A DNA stretch of 64,000 bases, from assembly GCA_036346155.1 (NCBI GenBank), contig JARFIY010000313.1, positions 310,001-374,000 of the forward strand, in the 5' to 3' direction. Numbering within the stretch: position 1 is the stretch's first letter; each line of letters opens with the position of its first letter. Below, piece by piece: positions 10,394-23,789 of this stretch. The notes under the pieces are model-generated. The model was not told the origin of the DNA, made no database searches, and saw only the letters and a list, made by a program, of their open reading frames with translations. The stretch is from Sinelater perroti (taxonomy: Eukaryota > Arthropoda > Insecta > Coleoptera > Elateridae). A program made the position numbers and the translations under genes.

Positions 10394-11879
10394 TTTATGA
10401 ATTTAGTTTTCTGTTTTAGTTCCGTTTTAGTTTTACTGTGGCTGTTGCATTTAGGATCATGCTGTTCTAGAATATTAGTTGTGCAAGGATGTTTCTAAAT
10501 TAATTTAAGAAAGTTGTCAATTGGTTTTTTATATGTGCTTGTGGTTCTGTTTTTTTTTGTTGTTGCAATACTTGGGCGTATGTTCATTGATGGTAGTGTG
10601 GAATGGCAGTTTGTTGTTTGGGTTTTTGTAAAACAATTACATTGTAATTTTGCAAGATAGTTTGAGTCACTTAATGCATTTTTACGGGAATGTTTTTGTA
10701 CCGTAGAGCTGACCATATTTTACTCTGCATATTTTGATCCATTTTGAAAACTCCAAGAGCTATTTTAGTATTACATAGAAATTTTTATTTAAAAACATTA
10801 TTATTATAATGTTGAGGTTTTAGGTCTACGAAGAGTAACATTAAAATTTGTTCTATGCTTACGTTCATGTCATTATGGTCTTTATGACCTGCAGTTTACA
10901 ACTCTGATTTTATGTTTTTAGTTAGTTTCGAGTAATAAGGATAACGTATAACAATTCTGCATGCTGGTTCTCTGTTAATTTGTTACATCTTACAAATGAC
11001 GTTCTTTTGTTTCAGGTATCTTAGTAGTTTTTGTTACGTATCAACTGCGTGTGGATTAATTTTTACAGTTTTATTGAAGAGTGTTTTGGCATAACATGTT
11101 TCTCCTTTTGTTACTTTAGAATCTTTAAAATTTTATTTACATATTTAAACATTGGAGCTGGTTTTGGTATCAGCTATAGATTATTACTTTTGTTTCAATT
11201 GAATCATCGCCGTTCTTGCCTAAAAGTAAACTGCAGAGGTTTTGTATTTTTGTAGGTGTTGCAGAAGAGCAAAAATCTTTGTTTGCCTGTTATCTCTCAC
11301 GTTTTCTAAACAGTTGTCACGAAATTCTCTGATCTGTTTCTTCCTCGTTAAAGTCTTGGCTTCAGTCGCTAATTACGACATTCACATTATCTTTTTCCGA
11401 TCTTGTTGGAAGGTGCAGTTTTAGGATTTTCTGAAGAATAGTTTGGTCGTCAACGTTTTGATAAATTGATATAGAAGGCAAGAAAGGTTATTGGTTTGAT
11501 CTTATTATAAACTGGCAATATAAATGCTAGTTTTTGCTAATATAACTGTTTTTGAGTACTAACAACTGTGTATTTTAGTATTTGGCTATTAGGCTCCAAG
11601 CGAAATTTAGGATCAACTGCTCACTTGGTTACTTATTGTTACTTGTAAATAACAGGGGTGTCATTACATTATTATAATTATTTTAATGTGTAATTTGTAG
11701 TTGAAATTTTAGTGTAGTGTTGTTTGAAAATAATTTTTATTTTAATAAACTATGAAGTTATTTTTGCATTTTGGGAATTTTTCCCCGGGGCTGGCATTGG
11801 CTCTCCATGTCTCTGCTTGGCAGTTACGTATAAAATGTGATGGGGCAAAAGGCCCCCCAGAATCCGGCGACAAGTAATA
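10394..11879. other. AT-rich stretch, nothing recognised
   Basis: Only short ORFs. An AATAAA is present near 11743, but there is no coding unit to attach it to. Confidence 0.45.
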
Positions 11880-12060
11880 ATTTATTTAGTTAAGTTTTCC
11901 ACAGTGCTTGCTTATACATGCGGCTTTATTTTAGCAACTACACGTCTAATGTTCTTCTTTAGCTCCGGAATCGTAACAGGTTTGTTGACATAAACCCTTT
12001 TCTTCAAATAGTCTCAGAGGAAAAAGTTTAACGGGGTTAAATCGCAATACCGCTATGGTC
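11880..12060 (-). mobile_element. C-terminal scrap of a DD41D-type mariner-like transposase
   Basis: The minus strand reads RYCDLTPLNFFL, stop, DYLKKRVYVNKPVTIPELKK. This is clearly related to the end of the transposase at 52801-53883 (RSCDLTPLDFFLWGYLKSQV, then VYVNKPTTTRALKEE). The third catalytic Asp is Asn and a stop follows, so this is a dead fragment of a different, older copy. Confidence 0.7.
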
Positions 12061-12859
12061 AATCGAATTTGATTTAAAGTAAAATGAGTGTCTTATGTGC
12101 TGTATGATATGATGTTTAAATTCAAATCGTTGATTTTAAATAAGAAAGAAGTTGTTTATCAATTCCCGTACGCCACTGATAGTAACGTTGCCAGTTTAGT
12201 CCTCAAAACAGTCCAGTCCACAATGCCAAACAAACAGTGCAATTTTGTGAATCCACTGGTTTTATTTGAACACCATGTTAATTTTCACTATCCCAGATAT
12301 GACAATTTTAACGATTCAGAAAATTATTTAAAGAAAAATGAGCTTCAGTGTTCAATATTAGTTTTTTTTGTGAATATCAGATTCAGAACTTTTGTGTCCT
12401 ACAAGACCCAGTTTACAAATGTATAATATTTTTAGTGGTCTTTAATAGACTTTTCTATTTACTTAGACATTATTTTCGTCCCGTGAGAATATAAACGACG
12501 TAATAAGAATTTTAAAATGTCCGAGCTGATAACGTAATATCTAAACACGTACGTACAAATTTTAGATCTATAATTTCAAAAGTGAACATTTTATAAACTT
12601 AAATATAAATTTTTTACTACCATTAATACACAAACAATCGATTATATTGGTGCACTTTATCGTATAAGCGATTCTCTCAGGAGGAATCTTACATTATGCA
12701 ACAATGGGTTTAAAGGGAGATGGAAATCAACTTTCACCACCAATAATTCAAAATAAAAAATATTACTTTGAACCAAATAAATTCTTCTTATCAAGCGATA
12801 ATATACAAAAAGCAGAAAACATTATTTATCAATGAAAATACGCTGCAGCAATTACCCGG
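12061..12859. other. AT-rich stretch before a Jockey element
   Basis: Contains one 112-codon ORF (12088-12426) with no recognisable motif. The 3' part (about 12640-12859) may be 5' UTR of the LINE that starts at 12860. Confidence 0.35.
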
Positions 12860-15790
12860 ATGGATACAGGTGAGCAACCTAGCCCTCCCACCTCTAGCTC
12901 AACAAAGGACAATAATATAAAAATACCACCTATACTCCTGCATTATGCTTTATCACTGAAACACCAGGAAATAGTAAAAGATCTTAAAGAGCAAGCCAGA
13001 AGTATTTGAGATCGCATAAAGAAGAGATAAGATGCAAATCAACCTAATACTATTGAAGATTACAGAAAAATGACAAAATTCTATAATAAATACAAATTAA
13101 ATTACCATATATTTAAAGATCCAAAAGTAAGTAATTTATCAGTTATTCTCAGAAATATCCCAGTCTCTATCGTGGACTGAGAATTGCAAAAAAAAGAGCT
13201 GAAAACGCTAAAATACCCTGTACTAAAAGTAATAAGCAAAGACAAATACCGATATCACTGTGTGCTTTGGACTTTAAAAACACTGACATTGTCAAAGATG
13301 TTCTTAAACTAACAAAAATTCAATATAGTGTAATAAAAGTAAAGATATCCCGCAATGTAAAAGGTGCCAGTAATATGATCACACTCGGAACTATAGCCAA
13401 TTGGAAACCAAATGTATAAAGTGCACAGAAAGCCATGAGTACACTAACTGTCGAAAGACGCCGGAAGTACCTCCACAATGTGTCTACTGTAGGGAATTAC
13501 ATCCTGCCAACTGTAAAGGTTGCACCTATTATAAAAGAAAAATAAGCAAAATAGACTACAAACATGGGAAACACCAATCATCGCGGAAAATATCATAAAT
13601 AATAATCAACAGAGCCAGCAGTTAGAACAAAATTATAACAGAACATTCCTGAGACTTCCAATAAACCATAATAAAAATAGCTTAGCAAACAAACAAGAAC
13701 TCCCATATCTTATAACAAAGACAATAAAGTTAATCATTCCACATCTAGATAAAATAATGCAATTTTTACAACAATAATTCCATTATTATTTTCTAATCAT
13801 GAATCTAAATAAATAGCACATAACTAATAATCTTACTAGATCTTACTAGAATTTATGGCAAGGCAATATGGATATCGCATGGATATCTAAGACATACCTA
13901 ATCAAAACAGAACCATTTAAAGCTTCTGAATACATAGCTTACAGAAAGGACAAAGCAGCCGAAATAGCGTAAAGAGGAGTGGCGATATTAGACACCGATT
14001 AGCCTACTAAAAAATCAGTAAAATTGACTCTGAATGTCAAACAAGCAGCCAAATAATGGAATTTTGGAAGAGGACATTACCAAAATATTTCACAGTAACG
14101 AACCAACTTTTCTGATAGGAGATTTAAACTGAAATCTTACTGATTGGGGTTGCAGAGCCAACAACCCTAATGGTGCCAGGCTAAATAACTTTATAACAAT
14201 CTATGGCACACAAATTTTAGCTCCCAAGTACTGGATTTATTATCCATACAGACTTAATCACAGCCAGGTATACTAGATGTCATCTCACACAAACACTTCA
14301 ACAAACCTATCTACCAAACAGTTCACGTGCTGGTGCCAATTTTATTTTACAGCAAACTGCAGAGAATTTCAGTAATGCCGAAAAAGATTGGGACATTTAT
14401 CATATTGAGCTAGAGAAAAATATGAAAAACCCAGAATCAATTTTAACAACTGAAAATTTAGATAGTGATGTAGTGCAACAGTTTACAGAAGTGGCAAAAG
14501 CTAGCATTTCCTCAGCAGTCACAAAAGCATAACAAACCACAAGTAAAATATCGAACTAGACGTGAATAATAAAGAACACGCCTACCTCACTTAAAACCAT
14601 ACATAGGATTAGACAGAAATTGGATAACTATAAATGTAGTCAGTACAACAAATATATTAAAGAACTTTAACCACGAGACGCCACAATGTGGTATGGTACA
14701 AAGAAACTAACTAGGCTCCCGAATATTATACATCGCCTGACAGGTGACACCAACAACACATTTGTAACTGATGAACAAGATCAGGGGGCGAAACGGTAAT
14801 ATATACAAATGTTGAAACTCATAAACACCTTGGAAACTGAAACTTAGACCAACCAATCAACTATGAAGGTCTCAGCACTCTATATATTATCGTTCATGAG
14901 ATATGTCACTTTAAAATAAAAAAAGCAGGAAAACCCCCCTTAGGGGTGTTTCAATGGGTCGGGTTTATGAGACATTGCTATTCTACTTTTTAATGAGGAG
15001 TTCAAAAAAGGTGGTCAGAAGTTTCGACCTAATTGTACAATTGATCACTATACTCAATTGTATATATCACCTCTAATGAATAAAAAGTCAGCGCGTTCAC
15101 CTCACATTTAGAATTAGTTTTTACCCTTAATGACACGACATGCACTGGAGACCATCTACAAGAGCCGAGAAGAATTAATAATAACTTTGGAGCTCAAGAA
15201 CCGATTGAAATTGTATCAACCTCGCCCATAGAAATTAAACAATACACAGCACGTTTGTTTGATAAAAATCTCCGGGTGCAGATTTGACTACAAATATAAT
15301 ATTGAAACCAAAAAATGCATGGCATTCTTAACTAAGATCTTTAAGGCTTTTAAGGTGACTTTCTAAAAAATTAGAAACACGCGCACATACTCCCATTTCA
15401 TAAAAGCGGTAAAAATAAAAATAAAGCAGGAGGATATCGTCCCATGAGTTTACTATCGACGATCTCTATATTATTAGAAGTAATATACACACGACTTCAA
15501 ACATTACCGAGGAAACAAAATATTGTACCCAAATACAAATTTGGCTTCAAGAAAGAACATTCGACAACATTCGAACAATAAAAACTATTGAAAAAAGTTT
15601 TGAGAACAAAGAATATGCAGTGGTGACTTTTATAGACTTACAAAATGCTTCTGATAAAATATGGACAGCATTGATATCATCACTTCATTTATTAGCGACG
15701 GAACCTTTGCAGTACTAGTAAATGCAACATTATCCAACACAAAGGATATAAAAGCAGGAGTCCCACAAAATCACAAAAATCACTGATAGA
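12860..15790 (+). mobile_element. Jockey-type LINE, decayed (gag, endonuclease, start of RT)
   Basis: ATG at 12860 opens a gag-like ORF1 (MDTGEQPSPPTSS, KIPPILLHYALSLK), broken by stops, with cysteine knuckles at 13410-13540 (CIKCTESHEYTNC, CVYCRELHPANCKGC). An APE endonuclease segment follows near 14110 (PTFLIGDLN, then LTDWGCRANNPNGARLNNF), then pre-RT sequence, then reverse transcriptase N-terminus at 15400-15780 (AGGYRPMSLLSTISILLE, FGFKKEHSTTFE, KAGVPQ). ORF1 zinc knuckles plus ORF2 with APE and RT is Jockey order. Multiple frameshifts and stops. A later C-terminal piece at 17820-18232 may belong to the same copy. Confidence 0.75.
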
Positions 15791-16289
15791 GACGTGTCAA
15801 TGGTGCAATAAATAGCAAATAAGAATAAACACAGGAAGAAGCCAAGTAAAAGCATTTAGTTTAAAGCAAATTAAAAATCTGCTAAATGTACACTTCAGAC
15901 AAACCGTAACGGAGTGGAACTCTAGAGACTCGGCAGTTAAATATCACCCGGCTCGGGTTGAGTTTTCACATGAACAAAAAACTAAATTTACTATACATTT
16001 GAACAGAAAGTAAACAAAGACAGCTAATTTAAAATGTGGTATGGCTGAGCTCTGAGCGTATGTGTGATTGCTTATCTCCAAGATCGTTTTGCAAATTTTA
16101 CTTTCGTGAGGTCAATTTATCTTATCTTAACTATTATCATTTTTTTTAGTTTACTGATAACTACAATCTGTCATTTTATGACATTCAGTAATTATTTTAA
16201 CTTAAAATTAATATAATTAATATAAACTAGACATGCTGAAAATTTTCCATTGAACATTCTCTTCTATTATAATTTTTATTTCGTACATA
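15791..16289. other. unassigned sequence between LINE pieces
   Basis: AT-rich with no coding signal I recognise. It probably contains decayed LINE sequence but nothing that translates into a known motif. Confidence 0.35.
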
Positions 16290-17790
16290 ACAACAGTTGC
16301 ATGAACACAAATTAACAAAACTTCATCTTTCAGATGAAACTGGTTGGCAGATCAGGCGGTTTATACCTTTTGAGCCTAGGTTTTTCTTCGTCACTATCCA
16401 TAAGGCGCTCTGCGTGTGTATTTGGGTGAACACTAAGCCTTTTATTGTAACGAACAATGCACTTTTGTATGTAATAGTTTGTATGTAATGGTTGTAATGC
16501 CTAGGTCCCTACGTATTGTTACATTAGGAAGATGCCAAGGGGCGTCATCCAAAGATCGCAAAACTTTTGCCTAGAACCTTTTTTGGTATTTCGATATTTG
16601 ACTTGCTTGCAGTACCCCATAACTGGATTCCATATGTTCATATTGGCTTGCTAATATATTTATTTTCTAGGGATAATTGCGAATGGCACTATAATAGCCA
16701 ATACATCTTTTAGAAATTTAAGCCCATCTGTTTCCTTTTTGTGAAGACATGTTTCTTCTACGTTAGTCTTCAGTAACCCTAAATATTTAACACTGTCATC
16801 CTGTGGTGTTTGTTGGTTGTTCAATACTACAGCTGGGCATGTAGCTTTTCTTATTGTAAAAGTTACTTGGGCCGATTTGGCTTCATTAATATGTATACGC
16901 CACTTATTAAACCATAATTCTAGGGCATTTACATGTGCTTGGAAATAATTAAACGTTATAGTTGGATCCGTATGTGAAGAGAGTCATCAGCAAATGTTGA
17001 CAGTGTAGTTTTTGGTGTAGTGGGTAGATCAGCAGTAAAGGTAAGATATAAAAACGGCCTCAGTACACTCCCTTAAAAAATAAGGAGGTTTGTGAATCAC
17101 CACACCAGACGAAGATCGGTTGAAGATGGGGTAGGATATTTTTTAGTTCTTGGTGCCAGACTTTGTCAAAGGCTTGCGCGATCTAAAAATACTGCCGAAC
17201 AATATTTTTTTCTTGAAAGTCTTTTAGGATTCGGCCTGTAATTCTATAAATTTGTCCCAGTTGTAACATGCTATTTTCGAAAGCCAAACTCATGTTAGGT
17301 ATAACGTTTTTCTCTGTAAGTATTGATGTTATTTTTTACCAACAGTTTTTCACGAACCTTGGACAATATGGGTAGAAAGCTGATTTGGTTTGCTAAATTT
17401 GGGGATCGTTATAATTGTAGCAACCTTCCACTGCTCCGAAAAGTATGTTAATCTTAGAACAGCATTGAAGAAGTAAGTGATATAAATAAAACCTTTTCCC
17501 GGTAGTTTTTTAAAAACTTGGTCTGTAATTAAATCACAGCCTGGCAATTTGCGTTTAATTCCTTCATAATTATAACCTTCATTTATTTTAAATTGCTTTA
17601 CTGGTAGGGTCATTTGGAACAAAGCTTCGAGATCTTGATAAATTGTGCTTTCTTCATCTCTTGATGTTTTGGAGTCGAAGGGGGCTAATACACTGGAGAA
17701 GTGTTTTGCAAAAGCTTCAGCCTTTTCTTGGTTATTTCTAGTTCAGGTGTTGGCATCGAAAACCGTTATTATTTATAAATAAATTGTTTC
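16290..17790 (-). mobile_element. Jockey-type LINE fragment (RT and C-terminus), minus strand
   Basis: Minus-strand reading from 17780: EALFQMTLPVKQFKINEG, FKKLPGKGFIYITYFFNAVL, LTYFSEQWKVATIITIPK, which matches the corresponding RT segment of the plus-strand copy at about 22060-22280. Further on come NEAKSAQVTFTIRKATC, VKYLGL and a C-terminal HPNTHAERLM segment near 16400. There is an internal deletion after TIITIPK, and many stops. It lies in opposite orientation between two plus-strand Jockey pieces, suggesting insertion into one element. Confidence 0.7.
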
Positions 17791-17819
17791 GCGTTCTCAT
17801 CTTGCAAAAATTTGAGAGA

Positions 17820-18232
17820 AGGCAAGTAAAAAACTGTCAGCCTAGAACGCCAAAAATACCTTATTGCGGACAAACCCTCGCGAATCCTACGTCAAACAAG
17901 CAATTTTCTATACACTAATAAACAGAAAATCGCACCTTAAAACAGAGTACGCATTGCTAGTTTATAAGTCAATCCTAAAACATTTTTAACTTACGCGTGT
18001 CCAGTGTGGAGTAATGCATCAAAAACGCGCCTAAGAATAAAATTATCCGTATTGTAGTAAACTTCCTAGAGAACTGAAATTACGAACTATAGCAGAATTT
18101 ATAAATATAAAGAGTACTAAGTCTTTTAAAAATATTAAAGAGTGTGATAGTGCAGTGCATTACAACCTTGGACAAGAGAAGATACATAATAGACTAAAAA
18201 GAAAACTACCGCAAGACCTGCTTGACATGTAA
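17820..18232 (+). mobile_element. Jockey-type LINE C-terminal fragment
   Basis: Plus strand, in two frames: YKSILKTFLTYACPVWSNAS, then LPRELKLRTIAEFINIK, then RLKRKLPQDLLDM and a stop at 18230-18232. This is the C-terminal thumb region and end of a Jockey ORF2. It is in the orientation of the element starting at 12860 and may be its separated 3' end. Confidence 0.6.
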
Positions 18233-18289
18233 TGTATGTAATTTATGAGGAGATATGCTATCCTCAACATGGCATAAAAACGTTGATTA

Positions 18290-19310
18290 CAAACATCTAA
18301 CGCAATCATCTACAGCATAAATAAATGCTTGGCTGATCTTATCAATATAAAAAGAAACAATATTGGGGTTCGGATTTAATATTAAAGTGCTATTCACCGT
18401 TATTTTTTCATATCTTTCTGGCAGCAGGCAGATTTCACGACTAAGGATTCGTAGTTCTTTGATACAATCCATTTTTTGATATCTTCAAAAGGGTCGAAGC
18501 GCTGCTCAGACAGGTCATGCAACACTGATTGAACACAAATGGTAATCAAAAAATGGTAATTAGGGCGGGTGGGGTAGGACATCCCATCAAAGTGTTTCCG
18601 AATAGTTTTTAACTTGTTTTGCAACACGGGTCGTGCTGGAAAATCACTTTATCATCTTTCTGCGTATTTCAGTCGTTTCTCTTTCATTACTCGGTTCCAA
18701 TTGATTAATTGCTGTCGTTAGCAATCTTCAGTGCTAGTTTCGCATCGTTTCAACAGCTCATAAATCACTACGCCCTTCTGATCCTACCAAATACAGATCA
18801 TTACCTTCGAACCACGAATATTTTGCTTTAGCGTCGATGGTAACATTTGTCCGTGCATACATCTGACTTTTTTGCGCTTATGGTTCTCGCAATAAATCCA
18901 TTTTTTATCACCAGTCAAGACACAATGCAAAAAACTTTTTCTTTTGTGCTTTTGAAGCCGCTATTCGCAAGTGGAAAAACGTCTTTCCTTGCTATTAAAT
19001 AATTTCCATTGCCTTCAAACGTTTATCAGCGATCAATAAATATGTCGATTCTTCGAGATATGGACCTTTATTTGGTAATGTCTCTATTTCTGCATATTCA
19101 AACCTTTTCGGCTAGCCCGAGCGCTCCTTGTCTTCCGTGTCAAAATCACTACATTTGAATCATCGAAGCCAATGGTCACAAGTTGAAATCGATGAACATG
19201 TTCACTGTAAGTTTCGGACAGCAAACGAAAACCTTTAGCTGCCGATCTTTTCAAATGGAGATAAAAAAGTAACGCTTCCCCCAAATTGCATTTTGTTGGC
19301 ATAAAACTTG
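18290..19310 (-). mobile_element. mariner-family transposase remnant
   Basis: Minus strand from 19302: an N-terminal piece with the mariner pattern SETYSEHVHRFQLVTIGFDD; mid pieces KKWIYCENHKRKKS (the TGDEKWIHYDNPKRKKSW region) and DKVIFQHDPC; then CPTRPNYHFL, LSEQRFDPFEDIKKWI and LPERYEKI at the C-terminus. Frame is broken many times and inverted repeats are not recognisable. Old, dead copy. Confidence 0.7.
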
Positions 19311-19639
19311 GTATACTAAAAGTTCAAAAAAATTATATAGTTTACACTTGACAAAATTAGACACACTCAAAACTCAAGCCCAATATTTTGCCATAAAGTT
19401 AATTGATCTCAAGAAATACTAATATGGCCATAAGTTGTGAATCTTTAAAATTAATTTCAAGTCCCAAAAATGGTGCAAATTCCAATGTTCAGAGAACGCA
19501 AACAGCCTGAACTTCAATTTATATCGTGTTTGTGCGCTTCGAGTTATTGGTGCCCGAGGTGCTCGACGCTGCCCGAGATATTTAAGGTTAAACTTGCACT
19601 TTTACTATTAGTATTTATTTCATAGATAAACGTGCGACC

Positions 19640-22600
19640 TCCGGTCAGTTTCTGTGTTATCAGAACACAAGATTTTTAATCAGCAAATTAGTATTGTAAG
19701 CACTAAAAAGTCAAACTTAAAAGGTCTTATTGTTATAATCACACCAGTCCTGCACAAAATAACCAACAATTCGTCCCGATGCAAATTGACCCAAATGCCA
19801 TATGCTTTGCAGAAATATCAGTATTCACAGCAAACACCACTAAATAATTTATACTCGAGATTTAATGTACAAGATATAATGCAAGCATAAAATTATTTAA
19901 TGTCTGCACAAACTCAACATTCTCAAGAAACTGATTGGCAATTAGTTGAAAGTAAAAAACGTAAACGCAAAGACAATAACAATAAGATGTCACCAAAACA
20001 AACTGAAACTAGCACTAACTGGTTTGGTCCTAAAAACCGTTATGATCCCTTAAGTGACAAAGACTGATGAAAATGGAAAAGCTGTACCCAAACCACCTCG
20101 GATATTTATTTCTGGGGTTACGATGTTAAACCAACGAAGTTAAAGTCCAGCAAAAAACAAGTACACCAAAATAATCAAAACCTTGTCAGAGAAAAAACTA
20201 AGTTCCATATGTATAAAAAAAGCGAAATTTTGGAGTAATTCTTAAAAATATTCACCCATCCCTTAATGTAGAAGAACGAAAACCGGAATTCCAAACACAT
20301 GGGCATACTGTCACGAACATTGCAAAGATCAGACGACGGATAACCAAAATACCGTTACCACTATTTTTTGTTGAGCTAAAGCCAGCAGAAAATAATAAAG
20401 ATGTTTAAAAAATCACAAAGCTAGCATTAAGTAATCAAATTTGAACAGCCAATAGCAAAACATCAAATACCACAGTGTGCAAGATGTCAAAGGTTTGGCC
20501 ATACAAAAAATTTTTGTAACAAAAGTCCGAGGTGCGTAAAGTGTAGCGGCAATCTCCCTGTTCACGTAAGGAAAGAAAAAAATAAGTAGATTGCATTAAC
20601 TGCAACGGGAACCATCCTTCAAACTACAGAAATTGCCTTCTATACAAAAAACGCAAAATATTTCCATCACTCAGGAACAGAAATTTGGATCAAGCAAGAC
20701 AATGTTTAGCACAACATACTACACAAAGTTATGTTATTTATGTTCAAGCAGTTAATCAGCAAAGTTTCGCACAAAACCCACCAATAAATGAAGCGAATAA
20801 GAACAGAGAGTTAAAAAAATACTTAAAACTCTGATGGAACAAATGGGTACCATGCTGAATTTTTTAACTGCCATTGTCTCTTAAACCCACAATGACAGAG
20901 TATTTTAAACTAACAATAAGGAACGCCGATGGCTTGTTAACATTTTTATGTCAAATCAGTCTATTGGCATAATATTAATTTCTGAATCGCATTTCGGGAG
21001 CAGAAGTTACATAAAAATACCTAAATATATAGCCTGCGCTACCCCACATCCTGACGATAGAGCACATGCTAGCACGCTATAATTTTTAGAAATACTATAA
21101 AAAATTATAATCTTCCAAAGTATAATCTACACCATCTCCAGGTCACAACTATAGCCATTGAAGAAGACTGGATTGGACCGTAAGTCATCTCAGCCCTACA
21201 TTGTCCCCCAAGACGCAATAATAAACAAAACCAGTAAGAGCACTACTTGTAGTCACTAGGAAATAGATTTATATCTGGTGGAGACTACAAAACCAAGTAT
21301 TTAAATTGGGGTTCAAGGTTAAACACCACTAAAGGACGCGAACTTCTAAAAACAATCAACACTACAAGGTCGCAATGCAATATCCACAGGGAAGTCAACA
21401 CTTCATGCCTGACTTACGAGATTTCTGCATTGTAAAAAAAGTCAGTTCAATTAATATTAAAGCTAAATCCTGTCTAGATCTTATAGGTGAACATTCTCCG
21501 TTTACAATAACAGTGTGCATGCAAGTGTTACCCAAAACGCGTCCTCCTACTCTCTATGATAAACACACCAAATGGGACCTATTCCGGGAAGTAACTGACA
21601 AAACTCTCACACTGCATATACATCTGAAAACAGAAAAACAATTTGTTGCAGCAGTAGAAAACTTCACCAACATAGTTCGCAAGCTGCCTGGCAGTCGACA
21701 CCCAAGAAAATTAATAAAAATGAATATTCTGAACGTCCTATAATAATGAAAAGAAAAATCGCAGAAAAATGCAAATTACGCACTCAAGCGACAAACAAGC
21801 ACTTAATCGACCAACGATTGAACTAAAAGTCTTCTCATTAAGGGATTAAGGATTAACCACTTGACATATTGAGGCCTCCGACTACTCACTATGAAAAGGC
21901 ACCAAAACCTATTCGATTAACGAACAATACTTGGGCTAGAAATGACCACGAAAAAGCTCCAGCATTTTCTAATTACTTAACTGAAGTGTTCAAACCATTT
22001 TCTTCTAAGGTTACTAAGAGTGTTGAAAATCTAATTTTGGAATATTTACAAGCACCATTTCAAATGACTCCACCTACTAAACTATTTAAGCTTGGTGAAA
22101 TTAAAACCATGATACTAAAAGATCTAAATCCCCAGAAAGCACCAGGTTACGACCTGAGAACGAAAAGAGCGCTTATGGGAAAGGGATATAGATATATCAC
22201 CTATTTATTTAATGCAGTCTTACGGCTTAAGTACTTTCCAGAACAATGAAAAGTAGCCACGATTATAGTAATACCCAAACCTGGAAAGCCTATTGAAGAT
22301 GTGACGTCCTACAGGCCCATTAGTTTGCTGCCAGTCTTATCAAAGGTTCTAGAAGAACTACTGCTCCAAGAACTAATACCAGTACTCACTTCTAACAATT
22401 GAATACCTAACCACTAGTTTTCACTAGCTTTCGAATACAACATTGAGCAAGTACACCGAGTAGCAGACTGCTACTGAACAGCGGTTTTTATGGACGTAAA
22501 ACAAGTCTTGATAAGGTTTGGCACAAGGGTTTGCTCTACAAAATTAAAAGTGTGCTGCTACCAGACCTCTACCAAGTACTTAAGTCATACCTTACTAACA

Positions 22601-23530
22601 GAAATGTTCTTGTAAAATTTGATAAATCTCAAACATCTTTACAACCAATCAATGCGGGAGTTCCACAGGGAAGGGTTCTGGGTCCGATTTTGTATCTACT
22701 CTTCACACCAGATCTTCTCCCATCAGAAACAAAATCCGTCGCTACTTTTGCAGATGAAAAGTCCTGCTATCCTCACATGCAGATTCAAACGTAGCATCCG
22801 TATAGCTGCGAAATCACCTGGACCAGTTTGAACACTGGTGTAAGAAATGGCACATCGAAGTGACCGAGACCAAATCAACGCATGTAACCTTTACAACCAA
22901 AAGGGGAACTTGTGCTTCAATTTAGCTAAATAACCAGCAGATATCTCAAACAGAAGACGTCAAATACCTAGGAATCCATCTGGATAGACGCCTGACTTAA
23001 AGGAAACACATCTGGATGAGAAGAAAAATGTATTGGCTCTTAGGCCTCAAATCTCAGTTGTCAATTGCCAATAAAGTATTGTTATATAAAAGCATCATTA
23101 ATCCAATATGGTCATATGGTATATAGCTGTGGGGCACACCTAGCACCTCAAACGTTGACATTCTGAGACTTTTCAGTCCAAAGTATTTCGATGCATAGTA
23201 GATACACCGTGGTATGTTCCCAATGAAGTCATACGCAGAGATTTGGACATTCCACCAATCAACGCAGAAACCAAAAAAATTATTATTCTCTATAAGACAG
23301 GCTTAGTACCCATCCGAATTCTCTGGTGGGTCATCTAATGAAAGAAAACCCTGAAGAGCCACGACAGAAACCGTTTAAGTTCACGGATTTATCACCAAGA
23401 TTGGCGTAATATGCGCAATGTGTGCTGTGGAATGCTGAAGAGTACCCCAGACTAATTGCATTTTTTAGATTATTGGGATAAGCAATTGTCATATCTTTAA
23501 AGTTCACTTAGGGATTGCTTGATGGACTAT
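19640..23530 (+). mobile_element. Jockey-type LINE, nearly full length but inactive
   Basis: ORF1 starts around 19650-19900 (LNNLYSRFNVQDIMQA, a stop, then SAQTQHSQETDWQLVESKK). Zinc knuckles follow at 20470-20570 (IPQCARCQRFGHTKNFC, CVKCSGNLPVHV). ORF2 has a weak endonuclease part (20930-21700), the RT N-terminus (22060-22370: KDLNPQKAPGYDL, YITYLFNAVLRL, TSYRPISLLPVLSKVLEE), palm motifs (AGVPQGRVLGPILYLLF and SVATFADEK, FADE for FADD) and a thumb/C-terminus (VKYLGIHLDRRLT, ANKVLLYKSIINPIWSYG) ending near 23470. Scattered stops and frameshifts. The element is about 3.9 kb; its 5' end is not exactly placed. Confidence 0.78.
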
Positions 23531-23789
23531 TTCCAACATTTTACAAGAAAATCAGGAGTTTTATAATTTACTATATCGAAATTGTATGCGAAGGTTAAAA
23601 AAGTGCATTTTTTGGAAGTTATTGCCCTTTCCATCTCCCAATTGTAATTCTATTTGTGACAGTGAGGCCAGTCTGGTATCGCCCCTAATGTGTGTCATCC
23701 GCACAGAAACCTCCGCCCCCACAAATTTTCTGCCGTCTTCCTGCAAATCACCTTGTACATTACAAATTCAACGAGACCTTGTTTACTTA

